Below, piece after piece: positions 22,721 to 32,836 of a stretch of 64,000 nt of DNA (the first letter of the stretch is position 1; each line of letters begins with the position of its first letter). Origin of the DNA: Casuarius casuarius (Eukaryota; Chordata; Aves; Casuariiformes; Casuariidae); contig PTFA01000092.1 in NCBI GenBank assembly GCA_003342895.1, positions 2,401,832-2,465,831 of the forward strand. Direction: 5' to 3'. Below the pieces are notes generated by a model. That model was not told the DNA's origin. It ran no database searches and was given only the letters and a program-made list of their open reading frames with translations. A program made the translations under genes and the position numbers.

Positions 22721-24299
22721 TAAAGACAGTTTTGGATAATTGCTCTGTACATCTGAAAAGGCTGGAATATCCTTTTCCTTCTAGGTGTCAAAGACAGCGC
22801 GGACGGAGAGAGTGGTGCACTCTGCAGTCTTTGGTGCAATGCCTGGTGCATTACACTCGCGGTGCAAGACACCAACTCCGGGCTTAGGAAATGGTTAATT
22901 TGCGAAGATGAGAGTTGTGGTGCAGCAATCAAACGGGAGTGAGTGCACACACCAGGCTGCAGACAGCCCCTCTCCTTGCTGCTGGCATTGGATGAAGAGT
23001 GGAAATAGGAATAAAACACACCTGAATTTTAGCGGGGCGAGGACCACACTCTCCATGCACACACACTCCTTGCTTTGAGGACTACCGAGCATCCCACAGG
23101 CACCTGTGTCACCCCACACTCCTCCAGTGTGAGGGTCAGCACTGGGCTCCCCCAGTCCCTGGTGGAGTGGGGACATGAGGCTGGCTGGGAGGTGACTTAT
23201 GTGGTCCCTGTCGTGGCCACCAGCTTGCAGGTGTGCAGAGCCACTCACCTCCGAAGGGAAAAGAAAGAAAGGTCACTGGCTTTGGAAGAGAGGAATCCTA
23301 TCTCGCATGCCTCATTCACAGGAATAATCTTATCAAAGTCACAGAAGTTATTTGCCTGCACGCAGACAGAGGGACTTGATGGAGGAGGAGAGCTACAGGG
23401 ACAGACAGTCTGCAAATAATGTGGGCGTGGGACGTGTCAAGACCCCGTCCTGGCTCACTGCAAAGTTGGGATGCGATGAGCTGCTAATACAGATGCAGAG
23501 CAGGTATAACTTCACTGACTTCATTGGCTTTAGACTCTCTTGTGAAAGCAAAAGCAGAATCCAACAGTGCTGTAAACACCTAAGCACCTTGTTACTAGCA
23601 AATGTCTCCTTAAAATGTTTTATTTTATCAAAAGTTCATCTTAGATTTGCTGTGCACAAATTTGCGCACACCACGATTCAGTGCCACCAAATTCGACCAA
23701 GTCTTGGGGGCTTCAAGGTCACAGGCTTATAAACTTGGCAAATGCATTTCTTATTCCTCTTCATTTTAATACACTTCCAGCTGAAACCTCCAAAAGACAG
23801 CCTCACCCTGCAGCTCTCCTCTGGGCTTACTCAGGGAGGATTTTTCAGGTTGGATCGCTGTTCTCTGGGTTTAGTGTTTTTGCTGGATGGCATCTCATTG
23901 GGTCGGATAATTTCAAGGCAGGTCCCATCCCTGTTCCTGGCATGAAAACAGCTGGGAACAGCACCAGGTGAGAAGCTGCTAAAACAAGGCTCTCCCATGC
24001 AGCATTTAATCGTCACCAGGCAAAACAAAATAGGGGAGTGCTGTGCATGTGTTTCGTGATCACTGAGCACAACACGCAGAGCGCTGCTGCCGTGGGGCCC
24101 TCCAGCCTGGTGTGGAGGCTCCACAGGAGACAGCGGGGGACCGAGCGCTCCTAGCTCCCTTCTTCCGCCAGCGCCTCTGTATCCTCCAGCTCGTGGTTAA
24201 GAGGACAAGAAGAGGACAACAGTAAGACCTCTGAGCGAGCACGGTGTGTTTCTCTCTTTAAAGGTCAACGGGAGAATGAAACGGCTGCAGCACTGCACG
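22721..24299. other. No gene seen; unique DNA
   Basis: Mixed composition with chance open frames. TCAAGGTCA (23713-23721) is a full match to the extended half-site used by orphan nuclear receptors of the ERR/SF-1 type; a single site is weak evidence of function. Confidence 0.4.
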
Positions 24300-24620
24300 G
24301 GCAAGGCCAGGCCTTTAGGATGCTGAAGGTACCGGCGAGGCCGAACCGGGGCCAGAGCAGCTCCACGCACCGCGTCCACAGCCACAGCCGACCCCGAAGG
24401 GGTTTCCACCCTCCGCTCGGCGGCAGCGAGACGCGCGGCCGGGCCAGCGACAGTGCAGCCGCGTGCCCATCGTTTTGAAGCGTGGCACCTGCGGGTGCCC
24501 ACGCCAAAACTGGAGCAACTGCGGACGGTGCAAGATGCCTGATGCGGCTGCACTTAGGTATAAGAGTGAGCTCCCCCCGCCGCTCTTCGGCAGCCCGGGG
24601 ACGGGAGATGCGTTGCAGCA
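24300..24620. promoter_or_regulatory. CpG-rich segment (island-like)
   Basis: CpG-dense with GAGACGCGCGGCCGGGCC-type sequence. Several minus-strand frames stay open, as expected from composition. Directly followed by a perfect MAF recognition element (24637-24649), which makes a regulated promoter or enhancer more plausible here than at the other small islands. Confidence 0.5.
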
Positions 24621-24634
24621 GCGCTCGGCTGCAG

Positions 24635-24651
24635 ATTGCTGACTCAGCAAT
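24635..24651. promoter_or_regulatory. Perfect MAF recognition element (T-MARE) in a 17-bp palindrome
   Basis: TGCTGACTCAGCA (24637-24649) is the textbook T-MARE: a TPA-type AP-1 core flanked by TGC/GCA half-sites bound by large MAF factors, small MAF/NRF dimers and BACH proteins. Symmetry extends to ATTGCTGACTCAGCAAT, so both AT-rich flanks favoured by large MAFs are present. It borders a CpG-rich segment. A single site is not proof of use, but a full 13-of-13 match is rare by chance in 64 kb. Confidence 0.8.
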
Positions 24652-25690
24652 TTCGGGCAGCAGGAAAAAATGAGTCGAGGAGGTTAAATTGATTGCCAAG
24701 GAGGTGCTACAAACTTGACAGCCTCAGAAGGGCTCAACTTCATTTAAGTTATTCCAAGGCAATTCCAGGAGGGCAAAGAGGAGAGCGGCGCGGGGGAACC
24801 ACACAACGGCAGCTTGCTCTTAAAGAGCACCGTCGCATTTTCCCAGCGCGTTTGCTTTTCTATTTCTCCTTCAAGGGATAATGTTTCTTGCAGATAAAAA
24901 CTTGTGAAGGTGCTTTGACCTTTTCTTTTTTTTTTTAATTGCATGTGTCCAGAGGGGAAGTATGGAGGTTTTACACCAGGGCAGAAGCTGGCCCACGATC
25001 CTGGTCCAGCCCCGGGAAAGCAGGAGTGCCGCTGTCTCAAGGATGCTCTGTATTTCAGGAGGCTATAGTAGAGCCTCGCAAGCGATATCACGATCAACTG
25101 CCATTAACTATTGCACTATTGGATGCTAAATACACTACATGAGCAGCTGTGCCGAGGCAGTTGGGCTATGGAGGAAGCAGATGATGTAACATTTGCCAGA
25201 TATTTTCATAAGTGAGAGATAAGAGAGGCTGGATGACAGCGAATCAATGTCTTCTTTAGATCTACGGTGCTTGAGGCATCTGTCAATGCTGGAGAGTAAA
25301 TATTTACTTTCCAACATGAAGTCCATATAATCACTTTTCTATCAGTCACTTACTGCCTCTGAGTGGCTCTTACTACAGTGTTGATATTTGCATTAGCTAC
25401 TTACATTGGCTATAAGATTCATATAGTTGTCAGCTGCGTTCAGCTGAAAATCGCAGGCTCCTGAAACACATCCGCTTCAGTCGCTAATGGAAACTGGAAA
25501 GAGAAAGCCGAGATGTTTCCCACAGCAAAGAGCAGACAGCGGTAAGGCCAGAGTTACGGCATGGAGGTTATGAAAACAGGCTCTCCGGTGCTCATTAAAT
25601 TAGGAGTCCCGTCGGACGCACGGCGCGCAGATGTGGGCAAGAGGCAGGAAGCTAGACCCGGAGAGGAAGGCGTAAATTTGGAGAATGGAA
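24652..25690. other. No gene seen; unique DNA
   Basis: Mixed DNA with a T-run near 24927-24938. AT-moderate sequence around 25.1-25.45 kb shows no strong motif cluster. Nothing gene-like. Confidence 0.45.
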
Positions 25691-25692
25691 GT

Positions 25693-25790
25693 GTTATTAA
25701 GCCCATTTTATAGATGGGGAAACTGAGGCACAAAGGAACAAAATGACCTTGCTCAAGGTCACATGCGGAGCTTTCTGGGAGACTCCAGAG
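25693..25790 (-). mobile_element. MIR-type SINE relic carrying a nuclear-receptor everted repeat
   Basis: CCATTTTATAGATGGGGAAA, then CTGAGGCACAAAGGA and GACCTTGCTCAAGGTCACATG match the MIR SINE family in reverse orientation, in the correct order. The centre contains TGACCT (25744-25749) and AGGTCA (25756-25761), an everted repeat spaced by six bases, including a TCAAGGTCA extended half-site. MIRs are known as donors of nuclear-receptor sites. The copy lacks the tRNA-like head. Confidence 0.75.
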
Positions 25791-25879
25791 CTGAGCCCAG
25801 ACCTAGGATCCTCGGGAAAATGCCGCAAGGCCCTTCCTCCTCCTCGCACAAGCAAAACTAGCAGGAAATCGCTCCTGTA

Positions 25880-26690
25880 AACATGTGCGCGGTGATGGGG
25901 AGACGAAGCGCCTTGGCTCGCCTCGCGCCGCGCCGGCGGCTGGGTGATGCTCTGGTGCGGGCAGGAGGAGGCAGGCGATGCTGCGGCCAGCGGCTGGTGC
26001 CACCGGGGCTGGGGGAAGACGCTGCCTGCCGCCACCCCCGGTCACGACTGCGAGGTACCAAACGAGCCAAACTAGGCAGTTTGGAAACGACCCGCCAGCT
26101 GAAAATACTCCTTCCAAAATACTGTGCAAAAAGGCCTGAATGACACCCAAAATGCCGGGCAGCCCAAGCGGAGGGAGGGCCAAACCTCGCAGTGGTGTTG
26201 GGCCCAAAGAAAGCAAAACCCAGCCCAATAAACGGGATTTACAGCTTAAGGAGGCCCCAGCAATAAACTGGGCTGGGACATTGATCTCAGCGTGTGTTTT
26301 TCCCAGCCCGGTCCCTGCCCGGGGGCCGGGTAGCAGCATCCCTTGGCGAGCGCTGCTCCGCGTGGGGGGCAGCCGGCGGCCGGCGGAGCAGCATCTCGCG
26401 CCCGCGCGCCGCTTCCTCCCCTCCTCTCCGCTCTGCCCCCTCTTCCCGCAGCGAGTGGCCAGCGCTCTCGCCGCCCCTCGGCGCCGACATGCCTGAAATC
26501 GCCCCGCTCCGCTGGCCGCGCTCCTGCGAGCGGCTCGCTGCTCCCGCACCCCTCCGCGCCGGAGACGCGCTCGTCTGCCGGCTTGTCGGAGGCGTTTGCA
26601 GCAAGCCGTGGCCGCGCCGCGAGCCTCAGCCCCGCTGTAAGTACCTGGCGGCACTCAGCACGCTCCACGTCCCCCCTCGCACGCTGCACT
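25880..26690. promoter_or_regulatory. CpG island with splice-donor consensus
   Basis: Very CpG-dense at 25.90-26.06 kb and 26.29-26.69 kb. A minus-strand frame stays open for 283 codons across it (26654 down to 25803), but plus-strand frames are equally open and no domain is visible, so no coding gene is called. On the plus strand GTAAGTA begins at 26637, a near-ideal donor core preceded by a GC-rich 5'-UTR-like stretch, so this could be a promoter with a non-coding first exon. No downstream partner exon is established. Confidence 0.55.
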
Positions 26691-26879
26691 AGTGGCCTAA
26701 GGGCTCTTTTTCTGCACTTCTTTTTTTTTTTTATTATAAGACTGACAGCAGATTATGCAAGCACACACTGGCATCCACATGACATATAAGGTGCGTTAAG
26801 TATTCATGAGGCCGTGGCCACATGAACCAGCACCAGTGCACAACAGCCAAGTATTCGGTTTTTTGCTGATGATGTCTTT

Positions 26880-27130
26880 GGTTGCGGCACGCGTACGTTC
26901 AGCGTCCGAAACGCTGACGCCGCCGGGCAGCGGGACGCGGGACGATCGGCTTTGCCGTGGCGGGCTGCCGCTTCCCAAGACTGCCCTCTCCTGGAAACGG
27001 TGCCCGCGGGGGCTCGGGGCGCGATCGGCCCTCGGGGCACGCCGGCTGCCTCCCGCGCCGGGCCGCAGCGACGCTTCGGCACCGTGCCCTTGTCCGCGCG
27101 ATGCCGGCTGTGGGATCACCGCGGGCTTTA
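26880..27130. promoter_or_regulatory. CpG island, second lobe
   Basis: CpG-dense again after a short AT-rich gap containing a T-run (about 26722-26733). TACCCTGGAGTGCAATATATACCC follows at about 27.17 kb and includes a TATA-like sequence, though its relation to the island is unclear. Probably part of one CpG-island cluster with 25.88-26.69 kb. Confidence 0.5.
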
Positions 27131-28758
27131 AGGGCTCTGCCGACAAACCTTGCCCTTGTTATCCCTTACCCTGGAGTGCAATATATACCCTTAAGGAAAC
27201 TCTGCATTTACCATTCCTGGCTATTTTTGGTGTAGGTCCGTGCATTTTCCGAAGTCTGCACTCAGACCAAAAGCTGCCGCAGCAAAACCGGCCTGCGGCT
27301 ACTGGAAAGCATTTCTCCAGCCTGGTATGAAAAAATCAAACCTTGACACCGAGCGTTTTTGCTGACATTCGTTTAAATACAGGTAGGGCTCACGTTAGCT
27401 GTAGATTTATAGCGGAGGATTGAGACATACTTCTGCGCTTCTTCCCTCCCTGCAAGAATCTTTCATTTTCTCACCTGTGTCGCCAGTTAGAGCGCTCCAG
27501 TCCACTGAATCCTTCTGAAAAATTGATTTTGTTTGAAATTGGGGCATAAGCAGCTTTTCCGAAATGCAATAGTTATTCTTACAACCAATTAAAACCCCCG
27601 AGGAAGGCCTGGCGGGGGGGAAGGCAGAGGTCATTCCCACCCATGAGATCCCGGCACGATAAACTGGTTAAGAGGAATTCACTCCAATTTGTTTCTTGAT
27701 AGATAATGATGGGAGTTTTCACCGGGGATCTGTAATTTTCTATTGATGAAAATCTGCCTTTTCTGATTTGCAGGGTTATCTGTCTTCCTAAACTTCGGGG
27801 CTCTTGCCAAACTCGCAGGCAGCCCAGTGGAAGTGCCGTATCCCACAAGAGCCATGTATTTTAATATGAAGTAGTTTTCTTTGCCCTGCGACCAGGAGCA
27901 GCTCTCCATGCTGACAATCTATAAAAGACCTAATGATCCGTTTGAGCAAAGTTAACGGGCACATTGGCCGTTCGAGACAGAGCATTGGTTTATTTTGGGG
28001 CCCCTTGCTTGGGACTCTGATTCCTGGAGAGGATCCTTCCAGTTGGGTTTAATCATGGGAGTGTTTTTAGCACTGAATGATTAAAAATGAAGATGCAGGT
28101 TGGCTGATTCTGTAATTTTAGAGCCTGGTTTGTCAACCCGCCGACCGCCAAGCCTTGTTGCACAGCAGCAAAGCGCCGAGCAGGGGCGCTGCGGAAGAAG
28201 CCACTGCTGAGTTTGGTCTTCTAACTCCGCTGGCTCCACTCATAATTTAGTATATGGGAGTATAGAAGGGAACCACTCACACCCTGCTGCATCTTCATGA
28301 TCTACAGGTAGCATTTGTGTTCAGCTGGGAATTGCGACCTGGATGGACAGGTCTGATCGTGGCCACCCGGCGCGGCGTCGGGGCTGTTTCTGGACCTCTG
28401 CAAGGCCCCTCTACTCTCTGGGCACACATTTCCCCCAAATCATCCTTGTTTTGCGCCCACCAAAGGGGGTTGCCATCGAAATGACTTTCCCCCAGCAGCA
28501 GAAACCATGCGAGTCAGCGGCAGGCAGCGTTTTGAAGCGCGGGATTTCCCGGCTGAGAACAGAGGAGCTCGTCTCACGTGTGATCATCGTCTCAGAGCTC
28601 CTGGCGTTTTGCAGCAAGCAAGCACCAAGATAAAAGGCTTTTGCACCGGTCCCCCAAGATGCACCTTCTCGGCCCCGACGCGGATCTAAAACCTGCTTGC
28701 TCAGAGGCTGGCGAGTTCTCCAGCCTTCGAGAGCCCTGGCATGCACCAAAGAGCTTGC
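27131..28758. other. No gene seen; unique DNA
   Basis: Mixed composition. AT-moderate sequence around 27.5-27.95 kb and a CpG-containing patch near 28.14-28.2 kb; neither has enough motif density to call. Open frames look like chance. Confidence 0.4.
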
Positions 28759-28810
28759 TTTCTTCCCTTTTCTTCCCTTTTCTTTTTTCTTTTCTTTTTT
28801 TTTTTTTTTA
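28759..28810 (+). repeat. Pyrimidine (CT/T-rich) tract
   Basis: Imperfect TTCTTCCCTTTTC repeats run into fifteen consecutive T ending at 28809. Low complexity and likely to vary in length between individuals. Confidence 0.9.
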
Positions 28811-29075
28811 CCCTTGGAGTGCCCTAATTATACAGCGCATTGATTTTACAATGCATTCATGGATTGATTGTGCTGCCGCGCTCCTCCCACAGGAAACAGC
28901 TTGCACACGAGCACTTTTTGATCTCTCCAAAGTATTCCCTGAGGTGAATCAATGGCTCTTGCATCTTCTCTCGCGCTTTAGAGAGGGGAAGCTGGAGATG
29001 TCTTGCCACTGAAATGAGCTTGAAGAAAAATATCTGAAGGGAGAAAAAGAGAAGGGAAACGACTCACTTCTTCGC

Positions 29076-29094
29076 AAAAAAAAAAAAAAAAAAA
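29076..29094 (+). repeat. Poly-A homopolymer (19 A)
   Basis: Nineteen A in a row. No retroposed body is recognised upstream and no target-site duplication is visible, so it is called a simple repeat. Confidence 0.9.
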
Positions 29095-29561
29095 TACTAA
29101 AATTGTTTCGTGTGCAGCAAAATACGTTCTGGTTAACGTAATGTTCTCATCCGGATCGAGCCAATTGCAATCTCGGAGAAAGCACGGGAACTTCCATACA
29201 ATTATCTTTAATAAACCGGCCAAGATAAAAGTCATGATATCTTAAGAAACAGAGTGCATAGTAAAATATATATCCATATAAAAGCATGAAATGACATGCT
29301 AAAATGAGGAGAAAGAGGCAATTTACGTGTTTTATGGCTTTGGCACCTCCGTAACAGAAATCTTGAACACAGTGCTGTTAACCAGACCAAACTTTTAAAA
29401 CAGACCATCTCCTTTAGTACAAATTGATGGTGTTAGCTCCCGTTCCTAGCGTGGCGGCGTGGAGGGGGTAATGGATGAGACTCAGATTCAGGCTGAAGGC
29501 TCTAATCCAGGTGTCTTAATGACTGTACATGACGCCGGTCGGAGTCACGGCGCTGCTCCGC
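29095..29561. other. AT-rich unique DNA
   Basis: AT-rich with CAATTATCTTTAATAAACC and several TTAACG/GTTAAC-like sequences near 29.1-29.4 kb. Possible regulatory sequence but below my threshold for a separate call. Confidence 0.35.
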
Positions 29562-29600
29562 GGGGCCTGATCCAAACCCTCCGGCGTCCGGGAGCATCCC
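29562..29600. repeat. Ancient sauropsid repeat relic (GGGCCTGATCCAAA type)
   Basis: GGGGCCTGATCCAAACCCT at 29562-29580 matches the start of a palindromic repeat that I recall from bird and turtle DNA, where it continues to CATTGACTTCAATGGG and its inverse. The second half has decayed here or is absent. Identification is from memory, with no library search. Confidence 0.45.
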
Positions 29601-29919
29601 CGGCCCCTCCAGCGCTTTTGGCGTCCAGGATAACCAGCAAAATACTAGCAAACGGCTTTGACCTTGGAGAAATCTTCCAAAAATATGGATTAGTGTAGAG
29701 TCAGTGCCGAGACCTGGCTGGGTATGAAAGGGGCGATTTCTGCTGCCAGCTGCTTTATAGAGAGGGTTTGATTTGCTCTTAGGTTAACGCCGGTGTGGGC
29801 CCTTCTGCCTGCCAGGATGCTCGGTATTAATTTCGATCTGGCCAGGGTTCATCCGAGCATCCTCTGCTGAGAGCGGTGCTGATTGCGGCTGCTAATTACC
29901 AGCCAAGCGTTGCCTCTTT

Positions 29920-30140
29920 AGCACATGCTCACGCCGCGCCGGCCGCGGAGGGGTCCCGATCCCGCGCAGGGCTCGACACGCCAGCGGGAGCCAGCAGCGA
30001 TGTCCAACACGGGTCTGCCCGAGGCTGTGATGCTCCGTCCTCCCCTTTCTGCCACGCCGCCTCTAAACTCTGCATTGCAGCAGGCTGGTGGTTTTCCCTA
30101 TCAGTTTGCAGGCACGCAAACACCCGCCCCGGGACCACCG
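29920..30140. promoter_or_regulatory. CpG-rich patch
   Basis: Short segment with dense CpG (ACGCCGCGCCGGCCGCGG-type sequence) inside AT-richer DNA. No promoter element or first exon is identified. Confidence 0.4.
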
Positions 30141-30180
30141 CTGTGCACGTGTGTAGGTGCGTGTAGAACGGTTATTTCTA

Positions 30181-30201
30181 ATATATATATCTCTCTCTCT
30201 C
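30181..30201 (+). repeat. Compound microsatellite (AT)5(CT)5
   Basis: Five AT units followed by five CT units and a C. Short, but a plausible length-variable marker. Confidence 0.9.
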
Positions 30202-30279
30202 CATATGAAATATAAAAGTAGGCTGCTCCTCACCTGGCGAGCTGAAGTCTCCAATTCCTGGCGTATATAAAATATTTAG

Positions 30280-30560
30280 ATCATGCCCAAGAGATAACTC
30301 ATAAGATATAATGTCAATGCGCGACAGGAAGCGAGTCTTTATTATCGCAGGTGTAAATTTTCACACCTCTGTTATCAATTTTGCAATTATAACCGAGTTT
30401 CCCGGTAAAGTAATTTACTACTCGCCACTATATAGGATGAAGAAAATGATCATTTATCCACCTTCAACTCAATTAAATATTCATCATTCCCCCAAAAAGG
30501 GGGGGGAAGGATTTAAATTACTTCCAAACTCTTCTCCAGCATTTTTTTTAAAGAGGAAGA
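30280..30560. promoter_or_regulatory. AT-rich candidate enhancer with everted T-box half-sites
   Basis: AGGTGT (30349-30354) and TCACACCT (30361-30368) form an everted pair of T-box half-sites separated by eight bases when counted between the 6-bp cores. The flanks hold TTATCAATTTTGCAATTATAA and CTCAATTAAATATTCATC motifs rich in homeodomain cores. A G-run lies near 30499-30507. No repeat family. T-box regulation is inferred from the sites. Confidence 0.42.
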
Positions 30561-31439
30561 CCACCTTCTAAAAAGCACAGATTTGATGCAAAAAAGACAA
30601 TGGGAGAGTAATACATTCACGGATGCAGCACAGCTTTGGCTCATCAGTCATTTGTGTCGTGGGAGTACAAAACAGTAATAAAATCAACAAAAATCCAGAT
30701 TTAGCACTAGAAGAGAGGGCTGATTCTCAAATCAGATGAAAGCAGCATCATTCCCGCTCTGATTAAAGCAAGCAGGTTGTGCTTGGAGACAGTGAAGCAT
30801 AATAAAGTTCTTCTTGGCTTGTGGTTTTCAACGGGAACGCAACTATTTTGCTAGGCAAATGATGACCTTTCGTAAGTTTTGCATCCTTTGTGATCTTAAT
30901 ATTTTGTCCAAGAATTTTCTCTGTTGGGTTGCAAGTAGAGAATTTTGGTGTTTGCTTGCTCCGTGCGCGTGTGCAGGGGAGTTTCACTTATTTTCTTAAC
31001 GCGAACCGGGTCCGGCTCGTGCTGGTGTCGGGGCGAGCGTCCCTTCCTTTCGGCAGGATCTGGCTCCATGCACGGAGAGCTCAGAGCCGCGTGCAGCAGC
31101 CCCAGGGGAGAAGTGCCATTCCCATGCAGCAGCAGCTCCTCATCTGCACACAGGCATTGGCAGAAGACTGGGTTTTTGAGGCTAAATATCAATATCAGAT
31201 CCTTTCACAGCCCCAGGGCTGCAGGTGGACTCTAAATAAGAAGCCAGATTTGCAACTGGGAAAGGACCTCAAAGCCCCGATCAGCGCTAATTACTTGGGA
31301 GCTGAATTTCGGCACCTTTCGTCTTTTCTCCCCTTTTTTTCCTGTCACCCCGCCTGTCAAATATGGAAACCTCGGTCATGAAATCTGTAACGTCTCATGG
31401 CTCCAAACGCGCTTCGGCTGATGGCTAATTCACAGCGAG
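30561..31439. other. No gene seen; unique DNA
   Basis: AT-moderate then GC-moderate with CpG near 31.0-31.1 kb. A 163-codon plus-strand frame (30890-31381) overlaps others and resembles no known protein. Confidence 0.4.
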
Positions 31440-31680
31440 ACTTTTATTCCAAAGGCTTCTCCAACAGCCTGATTATATAATAACAGCTTGCTCATTACCA
31501 CGAATATAAATAGTCGAAGGATCCCTGGAGAATGGACACAGCTGGTGGAACTTCCCATATTAGCACCACATTAATATTTATGGCAGCACTGTGAAAGTAT
31601 GCAAAATATTGGCATCCCTCCATGCAAAAGTTTACACATCTGTCATTAATGATTCTGCCTTAATATCACACCCAGGTTAG
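31440..31680. promoter_or_regulatory. AT-rich candidate conserved block
   Basis: Unique AT-rich sequence with TGATTATATAATAACAGC, GCTCATTACC, CACATTAATATTTATGG, and CTGTCATTAATGATTC. The last includes TCATTAATGA, a 10-bp palindrome of paired homeodomain sites. No repeat signature or long frame. Enhancer function is inferred. Confidence 0.42.
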
Positions 31681-32220
31681 CGAGCTAGAGAGGGGAGTTT
31701 GGGTGCCGACCGAAATAGCAGAGGGAAAAGCAATCAGGAGACAGCCAGGCCTTGCATCTTCTCGCTTGGTGCTTCTTTCAGGATAATCTTGGTGGGTGCC
31801 GTTTGGGCCAGATTTGGGGTTTGCTTAGACTTTGGTTTGGCAGCAGGCGGTGGGACGGCGCCGTTTGCCCTGCAGAATTGCTGCAAACATCCCTTCGCTC
31901 CCCTGCCGCCCCGCGGTGCCCCCGGTCCGCACCGTCCGGCTGACTTACGCGGGTTTGCTTTGGCTTATGAAGTGAAATAGTAAAGAACGTGATGAAAACC
32001 AGCTAATTGTACATATGACCTTTAAGAGGTCTTGGACAGGATTCTAGTCTTCACCTCGAGTTATAAAGAGAAGGTAATGGGGCCATAAAAGCACGTTTAA
32101 GTGTCCCTTTAAAGTTTAAGGGGAGTTTAATTGAGGGGTGGCACGCTGCCTGGGAGGAGAGCCTCTGCCAGGTAGCGTTTCCCCAGGAAAGGAGCAAGGA
32201 CTGGGCTTGGCCTCAAGCTC
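31681..32220. other. No gene seen; unique DNA
   Basis: CpG-containing patch near 31.85-31.95 kb, then AT-moderate sequence. Short chance frames only. Confidence 0.4.
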
Positions 32221-32305
32221 CCAGGCTCTGCCTGTCTGGAGGGATGTGGTTTGGGCTAATAACTATCCCAGCTGCAGGTCATAGTGTAAATGAAAGTGGT
32301 ATTTA

Positions 32306-32340
32306 ATGGCCCAGCTCCTCAGCTGGTGTAAACCAGCACT
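32306..32340. repeat. Ancient sauropsid repeat relic (CCTCAGCTGGTGTAAA type)
   Basis: GGCCCAGCTCCTCAGCTGGT followed by GTAAACCAGCA closely matches one arm of a palindromic repeat that I recall as common in bird, crocodile and turtle DNA (GGCCCAGATCCTCAGCTGG, then TGTAAATCAGC). Only this arm is clear. It is the closest match among the relics of this class in the window. Confidence 0.55.
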
Positions 32341-32648
32341 CTGTTGCTTAAGCTGGGTGTTGTTGGCTTGCTGTGCATAATTTTGGGAAGATGCTGCTGT
32401 GTTGTGAGCCTGACACCAGTTTATGATGCTCCTGAGGACGGAGCAGTTGCAGTTAAGCAGCCTCTGCAGTGCTGGAGCAGGTTGAGCAGATGTACAAGAA
32501 GCCTCTGATGGTGAAGCAGTCTCCATGAAGGCAAGGTGACCTGTCACCTGTGTGCATCAGATGTTTAACAGTGTCCAGCAGTGTTGCACAGCTGAGAAAA
32601 GGACAAGTACCTAAAGGAACATGGTGAGGTGGAGCTTTTTACTCACAG

Positions 32649-32836
32649 TGTGACTTTTTGCCCTGGGGGTCAAGATGCAAGTGAATTTGTGGACATTGTG
32701 CCTCTGATTTGCTTCAGGCCTTGCCCTGAGCATGTTCCTCCCTGCCAGCACTCATCAAAGGGATGCGCTGCATGGAAAGCAAGTGTTAAACCTGAACCCA
32801 TACCGGTCACAGTGAGATCCAGCAAAGCATCAAGAG
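32649..32836 (+). ncRNA. Candidate spliced exon (weak)
   Basis: TTTTTACTCACAG ends at 32648 as a fair acceptor, and CAAGAG is followed by GTAAGAGC at 32837, a good donor. The 188-base segment is open in one plus frame but resembles no protein. It lies in the CpG-depleted block and precedes the stronger exon-like segment at 34.4 kb. Could be part of a non-coding RNA or simple coincidence. Confidence 0.2.

Noticed and set aside
25803..26654. 283-codon minus-strand open frame
   Set aside because: It lies in a CpG island where opposite-strand frames are equally open. It has no domain and its arginine/alanine/glycine-rich composition follows from the GC content.
28150..28200. GAGCAGGGGCGCTG considered as a CTCF site
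   Set aside because: It has one G too few between the AG and GCGC parts of the core and a poor 5' half, so it does not fit the consensus.
32263..32547. 94-codon minus frame in the CpG-poor block as a transposon protein remnant
   Set aside because: No reverse transcriptase, integrase, gag or transposase motif is visible in it.
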